Shown here: piece by piece, positions 9,633 through 16,071 of the stretch
Numbering within the stretch: the first letter of the stretch is position 1
Layout of the letters: the number at the start of each line of letters is the position of its first letter
Source of the DNA: Pelagihabitans sp963710535
Lineage (GTDB): Bacteria; Bacteroidota; Bacteroidia; Flavobacteriales; Flavobacteriaceae
Direction of reading: 5' to 3'
DNA length: 64,000 bases
NCBI GenBank assembly: GCA_963710535.1
Contig: CAVQAW010000010.1
Coordinates: 310,001-374,000 of the forward strand
Notes under the pieces: generated by a model
What the model was told of the DNA's origin: nothing
Seen by the model: the letters and a program-made list of their open reading frames with translations, nothing else
Database searches by the model: none
Translations under genes and position numbers: made by a program

Positions 9633-10363
9633 TGTCCTGAGATTATAAAAGCATTGTCCGCAATTTTTCGCAATAGGCCGAATCTTACGGTTCTCGGGTC
9701 ACTCACTAAACCAACTTCTCCATCGACGGTGTAATTGATGGTAACGCCCGTGTCGGCCATAATGGTCAGGACCGCCCCGTTGTGTGCCTCCAAATTGATG
9801 GTTTCCCCACTTTCCATATTAAAATCCTTGGTGAGTGTCAATGTCGCTGAACTGGTACATTCTATGGTATTCCCTATATCGGTCGGTGCGATGGCCCTGG
9901 AATACTTGAACTGAACGATTGAAGCCTTTTTGGCATACTCCCCGGCATCTCCGGAAAGTTTCTCCGCGGTGTTCGCATGAAGGGCATAGGGCACGCTCAA
10001 AAGCTCGCTGACGCCCATTAGCTCATAGTTCGTTCCCCCATTGACATCTGCTTGTATCTCCAGAAAAAACGGCCCCTCAACCCAGGGTATCTTTGAAAAG
10101 TTTCCAGTGGATTCCGTTCCCTGTCCAATTTCCAGGCTCACCAATCCATTGTCATTGGTGCTAGTGGCATGGGTCTCTTCATAAATTACCGCTCCGGTAA
10201 CCGACTTTTGCCGCAAAACCATTTTAAGGTTAACCTTGGAAGCACTTACCAAACTTTGGTCCGCATTCCGGATGATGGCCTGATAACTTATTTTTTCTGG
10301 GGCCTGGCCCAAGAACTTGGTACAGCTAAGTAGTACAAGTATTAAGGTGAAAATCCGCTGCAT
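9629..10363 (-). CDS. Secreted protein of unknown function, tail-fibre/collagen-like N-terminal type
   Basis: A 244-residue protein with a signal peptide ending near SCTKFLG. The segment EKISYQAIIRNADQSLV is a recurrent Bacteroidota motif at the start of secreted proteins. It is followed by the PFFLEIQADVNGG and LLSVPYALHANTAEK segments that usually precede trimeric, collagen-like or tail-fibre-like shafts. The C-terminal part (about 150-244) is a beta-rich domain with Thr/Gly-rich stretches. It lies between a T9SS sorting-domain protein (4 nt upstream) and the large FlgD/beta-propeller protein (4-base overlap). The compact operon suggests that the three products work together outside the cell. 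No enzymatic motif is recognised. Confidence 0.7.
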   Translation of the reverse strand: MQRIFTLILVLLSCTKFLGQAPEKISYQAIIRNADQSLVSASKVNLKMVLRQKSVTGAVIYEETHATSTNDNGLVSLEIGQGTESTGNFSKIPWVEGPFFLEIQADVNGGTNYELMGVSELLSVPYALHANTAEKLSGDAGEYAKKASIVQFKYSRAIAPTDIGNTIECTSSATLTLTKDFNMESGETINLEAHNGAVLTIMADTGVTINYTVDGEVGLVSDPRTVRFGLLRKIADNAFIISGQ

Positions 10364-10367
10364 GGTG

Positions 10368-10880
10368 CTAATTCTTGATAATTTTTATTGATTTCAATAA
10401 TCGCTTTCCCTCTATGATCGATAAAATATAGAAACCTTTTTTCAGCAAAGGTGGCGTGATTCTGGTTTCTTGGTTTTTTATATTCTCCTTTATCAATAGC
10501 TTCCCTTGAATATCGAAGAACTGATATTCCAATCTTCTATTTTCAAAATGGTCTACCGTTAAAATCAAGTAGTCGATCATGGGGTTGGGATAGGCCAAAA
10601 CATTGATCATGTTACGTATTTCGATTCCGATTGATTCATGAGCCTGTTGCACCCCTTGGATCACTATGGTGTTTGAAGAGGATATCGTGGTAAAGAACAA
10701 CTGACCTACGGAATAGGTTGTGGTACCGTTTGCTCCAAAGGCCTCCCCTCCCGAAGCATTCAGCGACTGCATCAAAAATGGCTGTTGCCCTGATATTTGT
10801 TCATTCGTGGTTTGTTGACCACTTGCCACTTTTGAAAAACAATATATGGCAAATAAAAAAAAAATAATATTTATTTTCAT
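10368..10880 (-). CDS. Small secreted protein with T9SS type A sorting domain
   Basis: A 170-residue protein with a signal peptide (to about residue 21) and a C-terminal T9SS type A domain (about residues 95-170). The domain shows NVLAYPNPMIDYLIL, YQFFDIQGKLL and the final GFYILSI...KSIKIIKN strand, which ends in the usual basic tail. Between them, SVGQLFFTT and VIQGVQQAHE are typical of the short Bacteroidota proteins that begin such operons. The C-terminal domain directs export through the type IX system, whose core genes gldK-N are in this window at 31-36 kb. It is the first gene of a three-gene operon; the cargo function is unknown. Confidence 0.85.
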   Translation of the reverse strand: MKINIIFFLFAIYCFSKVASGQQTTNEQISGQQPFLMQSLNASGGEAFGANGTTTYSVGQLFFTTISSSNTIVIQGVQQAHESIGIEIRNMINVLAYPNPMIDYLILTVDHFENRRLEYQFFDIQGKLLIKENIKNQETRITPPLLKKGFYILSIIEGKRLLKSIKIIKN

Positions 10881-10982
10881 TTAGTACGATATGGGGAAAT
10901 AGGCACTTCTTACTGTTTTAGGTATCTAAGTTTGATTTAGAAAATTTATGATCAACAATATATTTTAACTTCCTTATGTCGA

Positions 10983-11960
10983 TTAAGCATTCACAAAGGT
11001 TCGATGGTTCTTTTGCATGAGCTCTTCGGGCGAAAGCGACTTAAAATAGGCATATACCTTTTGTAGCCCCTCTGCTCTATCCACTTTTGGCTCCCAACCC
11101 AATAACTCCCTGGCCAGGGTAATATCCGGCTGTCGCTGTAAAGGATCGTCCTGGGGCAATGGTTTGTAAATAATTTTTTGATCCGTGCCCGTCAGCTTAA
11201 TAATTTCTTCGGCAAATTGTTTAATGGTCGTTTCATGGGGATTGCCAATATTTACCGGTTGGTTATAGTTGCTCATCAGCAAACGATAAATACCTTCTAC
11301 CTGATCATCGATATAACAAAAAGATCTGGTTTGGGAACCGTCACCAAAAACGGTAAGATCCTCGCCGCGTAAGGCTTGCCCCATAAAAGCTGGGACTACC
11401 CGACCATCGTTCAAACGCATCCGGGGTCCATAGGTGTTGAAAATGCGAATGATTCGGGTATCCACACCATGAAAACGATGGTAGGCCATGGTGATCGACT
11501 CCATAAAACGCTTGGCCTCATCATAAACGCCTCGCGGCCCGATCGGACTCACATTGCCATAATAGCCTTCATTTTGCGGGTGCACCAAGGGATCGCCATA
11601 TACTTCGGATGTGGATGCCACTAAAATAGTCGCCATTTTTTCCTTGGCCAGTCCCAGCAAATTCAGGGTACCCAATGACCCGACCTTTAAGGTTTCAATA
11701 GGTATTTTCAGATAATCGATAGGACTTGCCGGGGAGGCAAAATGCAGGATATAATCCAGTTTTCCGGGCAGATGCACAAACTTGGTCACATCATGATGGT
11801 GAAACTCAAATTGTTCCAATGGAAACAAATGTTGAATATTCTTAAGGTCACCCGTAATCAGGTTATCCATGGCTATTACGTGAAAGCCTTCCTTAACAAA
11901 TCGATCACATAGATGTGATCCCAAAAATCCGGCTGCACCGGTAATAAGAATTTTCTTCAA
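10983..11960 (-). CDS. UDP-glucuronate decarboxylase-like SDR (UXS family)
   Basis: A 325-residue extended SDR. It has the NAD-binding GAAGFLGSH near the N-terminus (Gly8-x2-Gly-x2-Gly), the catalytic Thr/Ser in ASTSEVYGDP, and Tyr146-x3-Lys150 (YDEAK). FASPASPIDYLKIP and GPRGVYDEAKRFME are hallmarks of UDP-xylose synthases, which decarboxylate UDP-glucuronate to UDP-xylose via a 4-keto intermediate. Length is normal. Cytoplasmic. It sits between the secreted-protein operon and the initiating sugar transferase, so UDP-xylose or a derived nucleotide sugar is a plausible building block of the local polysaccharide (inference). A dTDP-glucose 4,6-dehydratase is less likely because the UXS-specific FASPASP segment is present. 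Confidence 0.9.
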   Translation of the reverse strand: MKKILITGAAGFLGSHLCDRFVKEGFHVIAMDNLITGDLKNIQHLFPLEQFEFHHHDVTKFVHLPGKLDYILHFASPASPIDYLKIPIETLKVGSLGTLNLLGLAKEKMATILVASTSEVYGDPLVHPQNEGYYGNVSPIGPRGVYDEAKRFMESITMAYHRFHGVDTRIIRIFNTYGPRMRLNDGRVVPAFMGQALRGEDLTVFGDGSQTRSFCYIDDQVEGIYRLLMSNYNQPVNIGNPHETTIKQFAEEIIKLTGTDQKIIYKPLPQDDPLQRQPDITLARELLGWEPKVDRAEGLQKVYAYFKSLSPEELMQKNHRTFVNA

Positions 11961-12250
11961 AATAATGTTGGTTTTTGTGGGATAAATAATGCGCCGTTTT
12001 ATAAGGGAAACCCGAAATCTCCTTGAAGACGTATAAATAGAATCCTATGGTTTTAAACCATGTTAATATTAAAAAAATCATGAAACGAGTTTTTTGCCGG
12101 GATTCAACGAAACATTTATTTTTGAAATAAGGCCTTTATTAATTGTATTAACAAAAAGCCATCTTTAATTCGAAAAAGAAACAAAATTCCTAAGTAAAAT
12201 ATGGTATCGCCCCAGCTATAGGTATGTACGTGTAAAATCCGGTTTTGGTT

Positions 12251-13606
12251 TCAATAGGCACGTTCTTCGCCCTTAAAAACATTTAAAATCGTTTTATAAA
12301 TAATTACGAAATCGAGTCCCAAGGTCCATTTTTCCACATAAAAAATATCCAATCGGGTACGATTGATGATATCGGACTTCTTCACAATTTCGCCCCTATA
12401 GCCCATGATCTGCGCAAGGCCGGTGATACCTGGCTTTACAAAGTGCCTTACCAAATACTTATCCACCGATATTTCATAGTCCTTGGTATGTACTTCCATA
12501 TGGGGCCTCGGCCCGACCACGCTCATTTCCCCCATGAACACGTTTAAAAACTGTGGCAGCTCATCGATATTGGTCTTTCGCAATATTTTTCCGATCCGGG
12601 TCACCCTCATATCGTTTTTGGTGGTCATCTTGGTATCGGCATCCCCATTATCTATCATGGAACGAAATTTATAGCACCAAAACACTTTTCGTTTAAGGCC
12701 GTGCCGCTTCTGTTTAAAAAATAAAGGTCCAGGAGATTCCAACCTGAACAAAATAAACAACAATGGGGTCAGCCATGAAAGCACCAGAACAATGACCAAA
12801 GATGAAACAGCGAAATCAAAAGACCTTTTGATGATGCGGGCATATTCGGCATCCAGCGGGACTTTCCTCAAATTAAGCACGGGAATGTTTTCATAGGATT
12901 CTATGGACATGGCCCTTGAAAATATTTCCTTATTATCGAGTATGACTTTTAGCTTGATCAAATTGTTGTCCGCAAAATTGATCAGGTTAATGAGCTGCAG
13001 ATTGTTGAATTTCGAGGCGATACAATAAATTTCATCGATACTGTTTTCCAACAGGTACAAAAAACAATCTTCAATCTTTCCGAGATAAGTGGAACTGGGC
13101 GAAGGGGTGTCTTCAAAAAATCCTTGGTAACGATAGCCCAGTTCAGGGGTATCGAATACCTTCCGTATTTTTTTCAAGTTTTTGTCACGGCCTATCACCA
13201 CAACATTCACAAAGTTTCCGCCACCTAAACGATATCGTCGCCTTGCCCAGAAGAAGATGATCCGGTAGCATAAAAGCGCCAAGCAGATCAAACCAAAAAC
13301 CAGTAACTGATAGGAAAGGGATTCCAACTTAGTATTGGTAAAACCAAAGAGCGCAAAGTAGGCGAGGCCATAAACCAAATAAAGTTGTATCAGTTTATGG
13401 ATCTTGGTCATAAACCTTTCCCTGCGTTCGGTAGGATAAAAATTCAATGAAAAGGTGATGACGAGCCAAGAGATATTATAATACAGGATATGGCTCCACT
13501 TTAGATAGGTTTCCGGAGTGAGTAAATATAATATGCCATTGATCAAGCATAAATGAAACACTATTGAAATGGGGATGATAAGATGGGAATTTTTAAAATT
13601 ATTCAT
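12251..13606 (-). CDS. WcaJ-type undecaprenyl-phosphate sugar-1-phosphate transferase
   Basis: A 451-residue polyprenyl glycosylphosphotransferase. About four N-terminal membrane spans (10-130) are followed by a CoA-binding-like Rossmann segment (NVVVIGRDKNLKKI). The catalytic C-terminal domain begins KRSFDFAVSSLVIV and has SPGPLFFKQKRHG, CYKFRSM, TNIDELPQFLNVFMGEMSVVGPRP and VKPGITGLAQ, all conserved in PF02397. It starts repeat-unit assembly by moving a hexose-1-phosphate (glucose in WcaJ) from UDP-sugar to undecaprenyl phosphate at the inner membrane. It is divergent from the tRNA region and is the initiating enzyme expected for the nearby glycosyltransferases. Confidence 0.93.
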   Translation of the reverse strand: MNNFKNSHLIIPISIVFHLCLINGILYLLTPETYLKWSHILYYNISWLVITFSLNFYPTERRERFMTKIHKLIQLYLVYGLAYFALFGFTNTKLESLSYQLLVFGLICLALLCYRIIFFWARRRYRLGGGNFVNVVVIGRDKNLKKIRKVFDTPELGYRYQGFFEDTPSPSSTYLGKIEDCFLYLLENSIDEIYCIASKFNNLQLINLINFADNNLIKLKVILDNKEIFSRAMSIESYENIPVLNLRKVPLDAEYARIIKRSFDFAVSSLVIVLVLSWLTPLLFILFRLESPGPLFFKQKRHGLKRKVFWCYKFRSMIDNGDADTKMTTKNDMRVTRIGKILRKTNIDELPQFLNVFMGEMSVVGPRPHMEVHTKDYEISVDKYLVRHFVKPGITGLAQIMGYRGEIVKKSDIINRTRLDIFYVEKWTLGLDFVIIYKTILNVFKGEERAY

Positions 13607-14185
13607 ACCTCCATTCGGTTAACTGCTTCATTTGATGCCCATAGGTAATTTCTGGCTCCCTGGCTGCATTTCTACTATGGACCGTTCACGACGGTTCACC
13701 AAAAAGTGCCAAGTACCATTAAAGATTGGACAGATACCAAACAATACCTATGGGGGAGAGAATTTGTAGGTTAAGCCTAGTGATCAGATTTAACCAAAAA
13801 TATGCATTCAGTATTATCCCTACAACTTTAAGGACAAACATTATGAACCATTTCGACACTAGATCGATGAACTGCACTTTTCATGCAAAGTTTGGAGTGT
13901 TTATGCTTGAAGATACTTTCATGAATCGGTTGTCGGTTTATAAAAAACCTATTTTTGTGTCCGTGACCAACTTCGCAGAATCGGCGATTACACCGTTGGA
14001 CATTTTGTTGGGCCAAGATCCCATTGGATTTACTTTACTTAAAGGCCCCACTGCTTTAAATACCTAAAAATCAAAAAAACGAACGGATGGGAGAGCGCAA
14101 ACTTCATAATACCAATCCACTTTTAAAATCTATTATTTTTATTAACTTCGCCGCACGATTTATTGAACCTAGGTTTAATAACCAA
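13607..14185. other. Intergenic stretch upstream of the tRNA-derived array
   Basis: About 580 bases with no credible gene. A 113-codon plus frame (13726-14067) has no recognisable motif and is not supported. The stretch contains a 10-bp inverted repeat, CCCATAGGTA at 13638-13647 and TACCTATGGG at 13745-13754, of unknown meaning. It also holds the promoter of the sugar transferase on the minus strand (not located precisely) and, at its end, a candidate promoter of the tRNA array. Confidence 0.5.
14143..14150 (+). promoter_or_regulatory. Candidate -7 element upstream of the tRNA-Arg array
   Basis: TAACTTCG matches seven of eight positions of the Bacteroidota TAnnTTTG -7 element. It is about 36 nt before the first tRNA-derived unit and would place all four degenerate units and the intact tRNA on one primary transcript. 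No clear TTG at the right distance is seen, so this is a weak call. Confidence 0.35.
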
Positions 14186-14677
14186 GGTCGCGTAGCCCAT
14201 TCCGAAGTGAATCCGGAACAAGGTCTGGATAGAGCATCCCGACTCCACGGCGGGACGGTCACAGGTTCTGAATTTGGGACAAGAGTAGAAAAAGAAAATT
14301 AAAACGATCAAGGTCGCGTAGCCCATTCCGAAGTGAATTCGGAACAAGGTCTGGATAGAGCACCCCGCCATGGCGGGACGGTCACAGGTTCTGAATTTGG
14401 GACAAGATAGAAAAAGAAAATTAAAACGATCAAGGTCGCGTAGCCCATTCCGAAGTGAATTCGGAACAAGGTCTGGATAGAGCACCCCGCCACGGCGGGA
14501 CGGTCACAGGTTCTGAATTTGGACAAGATAGAAAATAAAATTAAAAGATCAAGGTCGCGTAGCCCATTCCGAAGTGAATTCGGAACAAGGTCTGGATAGA
14601 GCACCCCGACCATGGCGGGACGGTCACAGGTTCTGAATTTGGAACAAGAGTAGAAAGAAGAAAATTAAAACGATCAA
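14186..14677 (+). repeat. Four tandem tRNA-Arg-derived degenerate units
   Basis: Units start at 14186, 14312, 14434 and 14553 (lengths 126, 122, 119 and 125). The intact tRNA-Arg follows in the fifth position at 14678, in the same phase. Each unit keeps three blocks identical to the tRNA: GGTCGCGTAGC, CTGGATAGAGCA and ACGGTCACAGGTTC. It also keeps a terminal GATCA matching the tRNA 3' end. Between them the D arm carries a 28-nt segment with a hairpin (TTCCGAAGTGAATTCGGAA). The anticodon arm is replaced by a palindrome-like CCCGcc-atgg-CGGG. The T arm is broken by a purine-rich insert ending AAAATTAAAACGATCA. None can fold as a normal tRNA. The unit lengths are not all multiples of three, which argues against the minus-strand reading frames here. 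Confidence 0.9.
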
Positions 14678-14751
14678 GGTCGCGTAGCTCAGCTGGATAG
14701 AGCATCTGCCTTCTAAGCAGACGGTCACAGGTTCGAATCCTGTCGCGATCA
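14678..14751 (+). tRNA. tRNA-Arg (anticodon TCT)
   Basis: Cloverleaf read directly: acceptor GGTCGCG pairs with CGCGATC (one G-U), and the D arm is GCTC-AGCTGGATA-GAGC. The anticodon stem TCTGC/GCAGA closes loop CTTCTAA with anticodon TCT. The T arm is ACAGG-TTCGAAT-CCTGT and the discriminator base is A. CCA is not encoded. It decodes AGA (and AGG by wobble). It is the last member of a tandem series whose four upstream members are degenerate derivatives. Confidence 0.97.
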
Positions 14752-14752
14752 C
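14736..14752 (+). repeat. 17-bp direct repeat, copy 1 (3' end of tRNA-Arg; att-like)
   Basis: AATCCTGTCGCGATCAC covers the T-loop end, T stem, acceptor strand and discriminator base of the tRNA. It recurs exactly at 14900-14916. A duplicated tRNA 3' end is the usual footprint of tyrosine-recombinase integration (attL here). Confidence 0.75.
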
Positions 14753-14899
14753 GACACTCAAGAAACCACGCTTTAGGGCGTGGTACTTTGTTTTATGGAA
14801 AAGTCAAACGAAGTTTGGAACTTTGGAATAAAATGAAGAACAAGGGCGGCAGCCAGTGGTTTCTTATTTGCAACATTGCCCGCAAAGGAAAACCGCGGT

Positions 14900-14916
14900 A
14901 ATCCTGTCGCGATCAC
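14900..14916 (+). repeat. 17-bp direct repeat, copy 2 (att-like remnant)
   Basis: Exact second copy of AATCCTGTCGCGATCAC without the rest of the tRNA, 164 bp downstream of copy 1. It is directly followed by the terminator hairpin that would be expected right behind a tRNA gene, so it marks the right edge of an inserted segment. Confidence 0.75.
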
Positions 14917-14924
14917 TTAAAGCA

Positions 14925-14960
14925 GCAAATCCATTACTTCGGTAATGGATTTGCCATTTT
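14925..14960 (+). terminator. Rho-independent terminator of the tRNA-Arg unit
   Basis: A 13-bp stem GCAAATCCATTAC/GTAATGGATTTGC with a TTCG tetraloop is followed by a T-rich tail (CATTTTCATT). It sits behind the second copy of the tRNA 3' end, not behind the tRNA itself. Confidence 0.8.
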
Positions 14961-15159
14961 CATTCAGATTTGAATGGAAAACTACGTGCACTCCTACTAT
15001 AAACCGTTACCAAACGCTTTGAATAATCGGTTTTTCAACTAGAATTCCATCACCAAATTTCTTAACTTTAACGAAAGCACCTATTAACGACCATATCGGG
15101 CGTTTCCTTAATATTCATCCGGTTGGATACCTCATCCAATCTAATTTTTGAACAATACC

Positions 15160-16047
15160 ATGAAAGAACTCAAAAAAGAAGACATCAGCCAAGAAGTATT
15201 CGACCTCTATGACGATTATGCACATAACAAAATCGATCGAAAATCTTTCCTTGAAAAATTATCGCTTTTTGCAGTGGGGGGCCTCACATTGCCTTCCCTG
15301 CTCAGCTTTATCATGCCCAATTATGTGGACACCCTCTTGGTCAAGCCCGATGATCCAAGGCTAAAATCGGATTACATCACCTACGATTCCCCAAAGGGTG
15401 GCGGGAGCATCAGGGGATTGCTATCGATGCCCGCCGATGCGACTTCCAAATTACCCGGTATCGTAGTGGTTCATGAGAACCGTGGACTGAACCCCTATAT
15501 CGAGGATGTTGGGCGAAGATCGGCCGTGGAAGGGTTTATTTCCTTGGCACCCGATGCGTTGACCCCCCTTGGCGGCTATCCCGGCAATGATGATGAAGGC
15601 AGGGAAATGCAAAGAAAACGCGACCGAATGGATATGCTGGAAGATTTTATCGCCGCCTATAACTATGTCAAAAACCACAAAGACTGCAACGGCATGGTAG
15701 GTGTTGTCGGCTTTTGCTTCGGAGGATGGATTGCCAATATGATGGCTGTAAAGGTTCCAACGCTTAACGCGGCGGTCCCCTTTTATGGCGGACAGCCCAG
15801 TGCGGAAGAGGCCGCAATGATACAAGCCCCTTTGATGCTGCAATATGCCGGACTGGATACTCGGGTCAACGAAGGCTGGCCGGCCTATGAGGCCGCACTT
15901 AAAGCGAATAACAAAGAATTTGTGGTTTATTTCTATCCCGATGTGAACCACGGCTTCCATAACAATACCACCCCCCGATACGACGAACCCGCCGCAACTT
16001 TGGCCTGGCAGCGTACTATCGATTTTTTCAAGGAGAAACTGAGCTAG
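15160..16047 (+). CDS. Dienelactone hydrolase-family protein
   Basis: A 295-residue alpha/beta hydrolase. The start is set at the ATG at 15160; an in-frame TTG lies 12 bases upstream and is less likely. The N-terminal 55 residues carry DRKSFLEKL and a hydrophobic stretch (SLFAVGGLTLPSLLSF), like a degenerate Tat-type signal or an anchor. The hydrolase domain follows with the nucleophile elbow GFCFGG (Cys186), an acid in GLDTRVN (Asp233) and VNHGFHN for the catalytic His. Cys instead of Ser is the mark of the dienelactone hydrolase family, which opens lactones such as carboxymethylenebutenolide. An export signal before such a domain is common in Bacteroidota. It is followed by an FAD-dependent oxidase gene 24 nt downstream, probably in one operon. 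Substrate unknown. Confidence 0.85.
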   Translation: MKELKKEDISQEVFDLYDDYAHNKIDRKSFLEKLSLFAVGGLTLPSLLSFIMPNYVDTLLVKPDDPRLKSDYITYDSPKGGGSIRGLLSMPADATSKLPGIVVVHENRGLNPYIEDVGRRSAVEGFISLAPDALTPLGGYPGNDDEGREMQRKRDRMDMLEDFIAAYNYVKNHKDCNGMVGVVGFCFGGWIANMMAVKVPTLNAAVPFYGGQPSAEEAAMIQAPLMLQYAGLDTRVNEGWPAYEAALKANNKEFVVYFYPDVNHGFHNNTTPRYDEPAATLAWQRTIDFFKEKLS

Positions 16048-16071
16048 ACTTGAAATGACCTAAATAAAATC

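Larger units (their letters stand above)
14752..15159. other. Segment between tRNA-Arg and the hydrolase gene
   Basis: It contains a 147-bp insert (14753-14899) bounded by the 17-bp tRNA-end repeat, then the displaced terminator at 14925-14954, then about 200 bases of leader for the downstream gene. The insert holds a hairpin ACCACGC/GGCGTGGT near 14765 and a 10-bp inverted repeat, AAGAAACCAC (14760-14769) and GTGGTTTCTT (14856-14865). A short open frame of about 20 codons (14840-14899) ends just before the second repeat copy and may be a gene remnant. No complete gene is present. Confidence 0.6.

Noticed and set aside
13726..14067. 113-codon plus-strand frame between the sugar transferase and the array
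   Set aside because: No recognised motif, no signal, no conserved context and AT-rich codon pattern unlike the neighbours.
14123..14613. Two overlapping minus-strand reading frames (120 and 101 codons) across the tRNA-derived array
   Set aside because: They read through the array in different frames. Unit lengths 126, 122, 119 and 125 shift the frame between copies, so the protein repeats are by-products of the DNA repeats.
14186..14677. CRISPR array
   Set aside because: The repeats are directly adjacent without unique spacers, are tRNA-derived, and there are no cas genes in the window.
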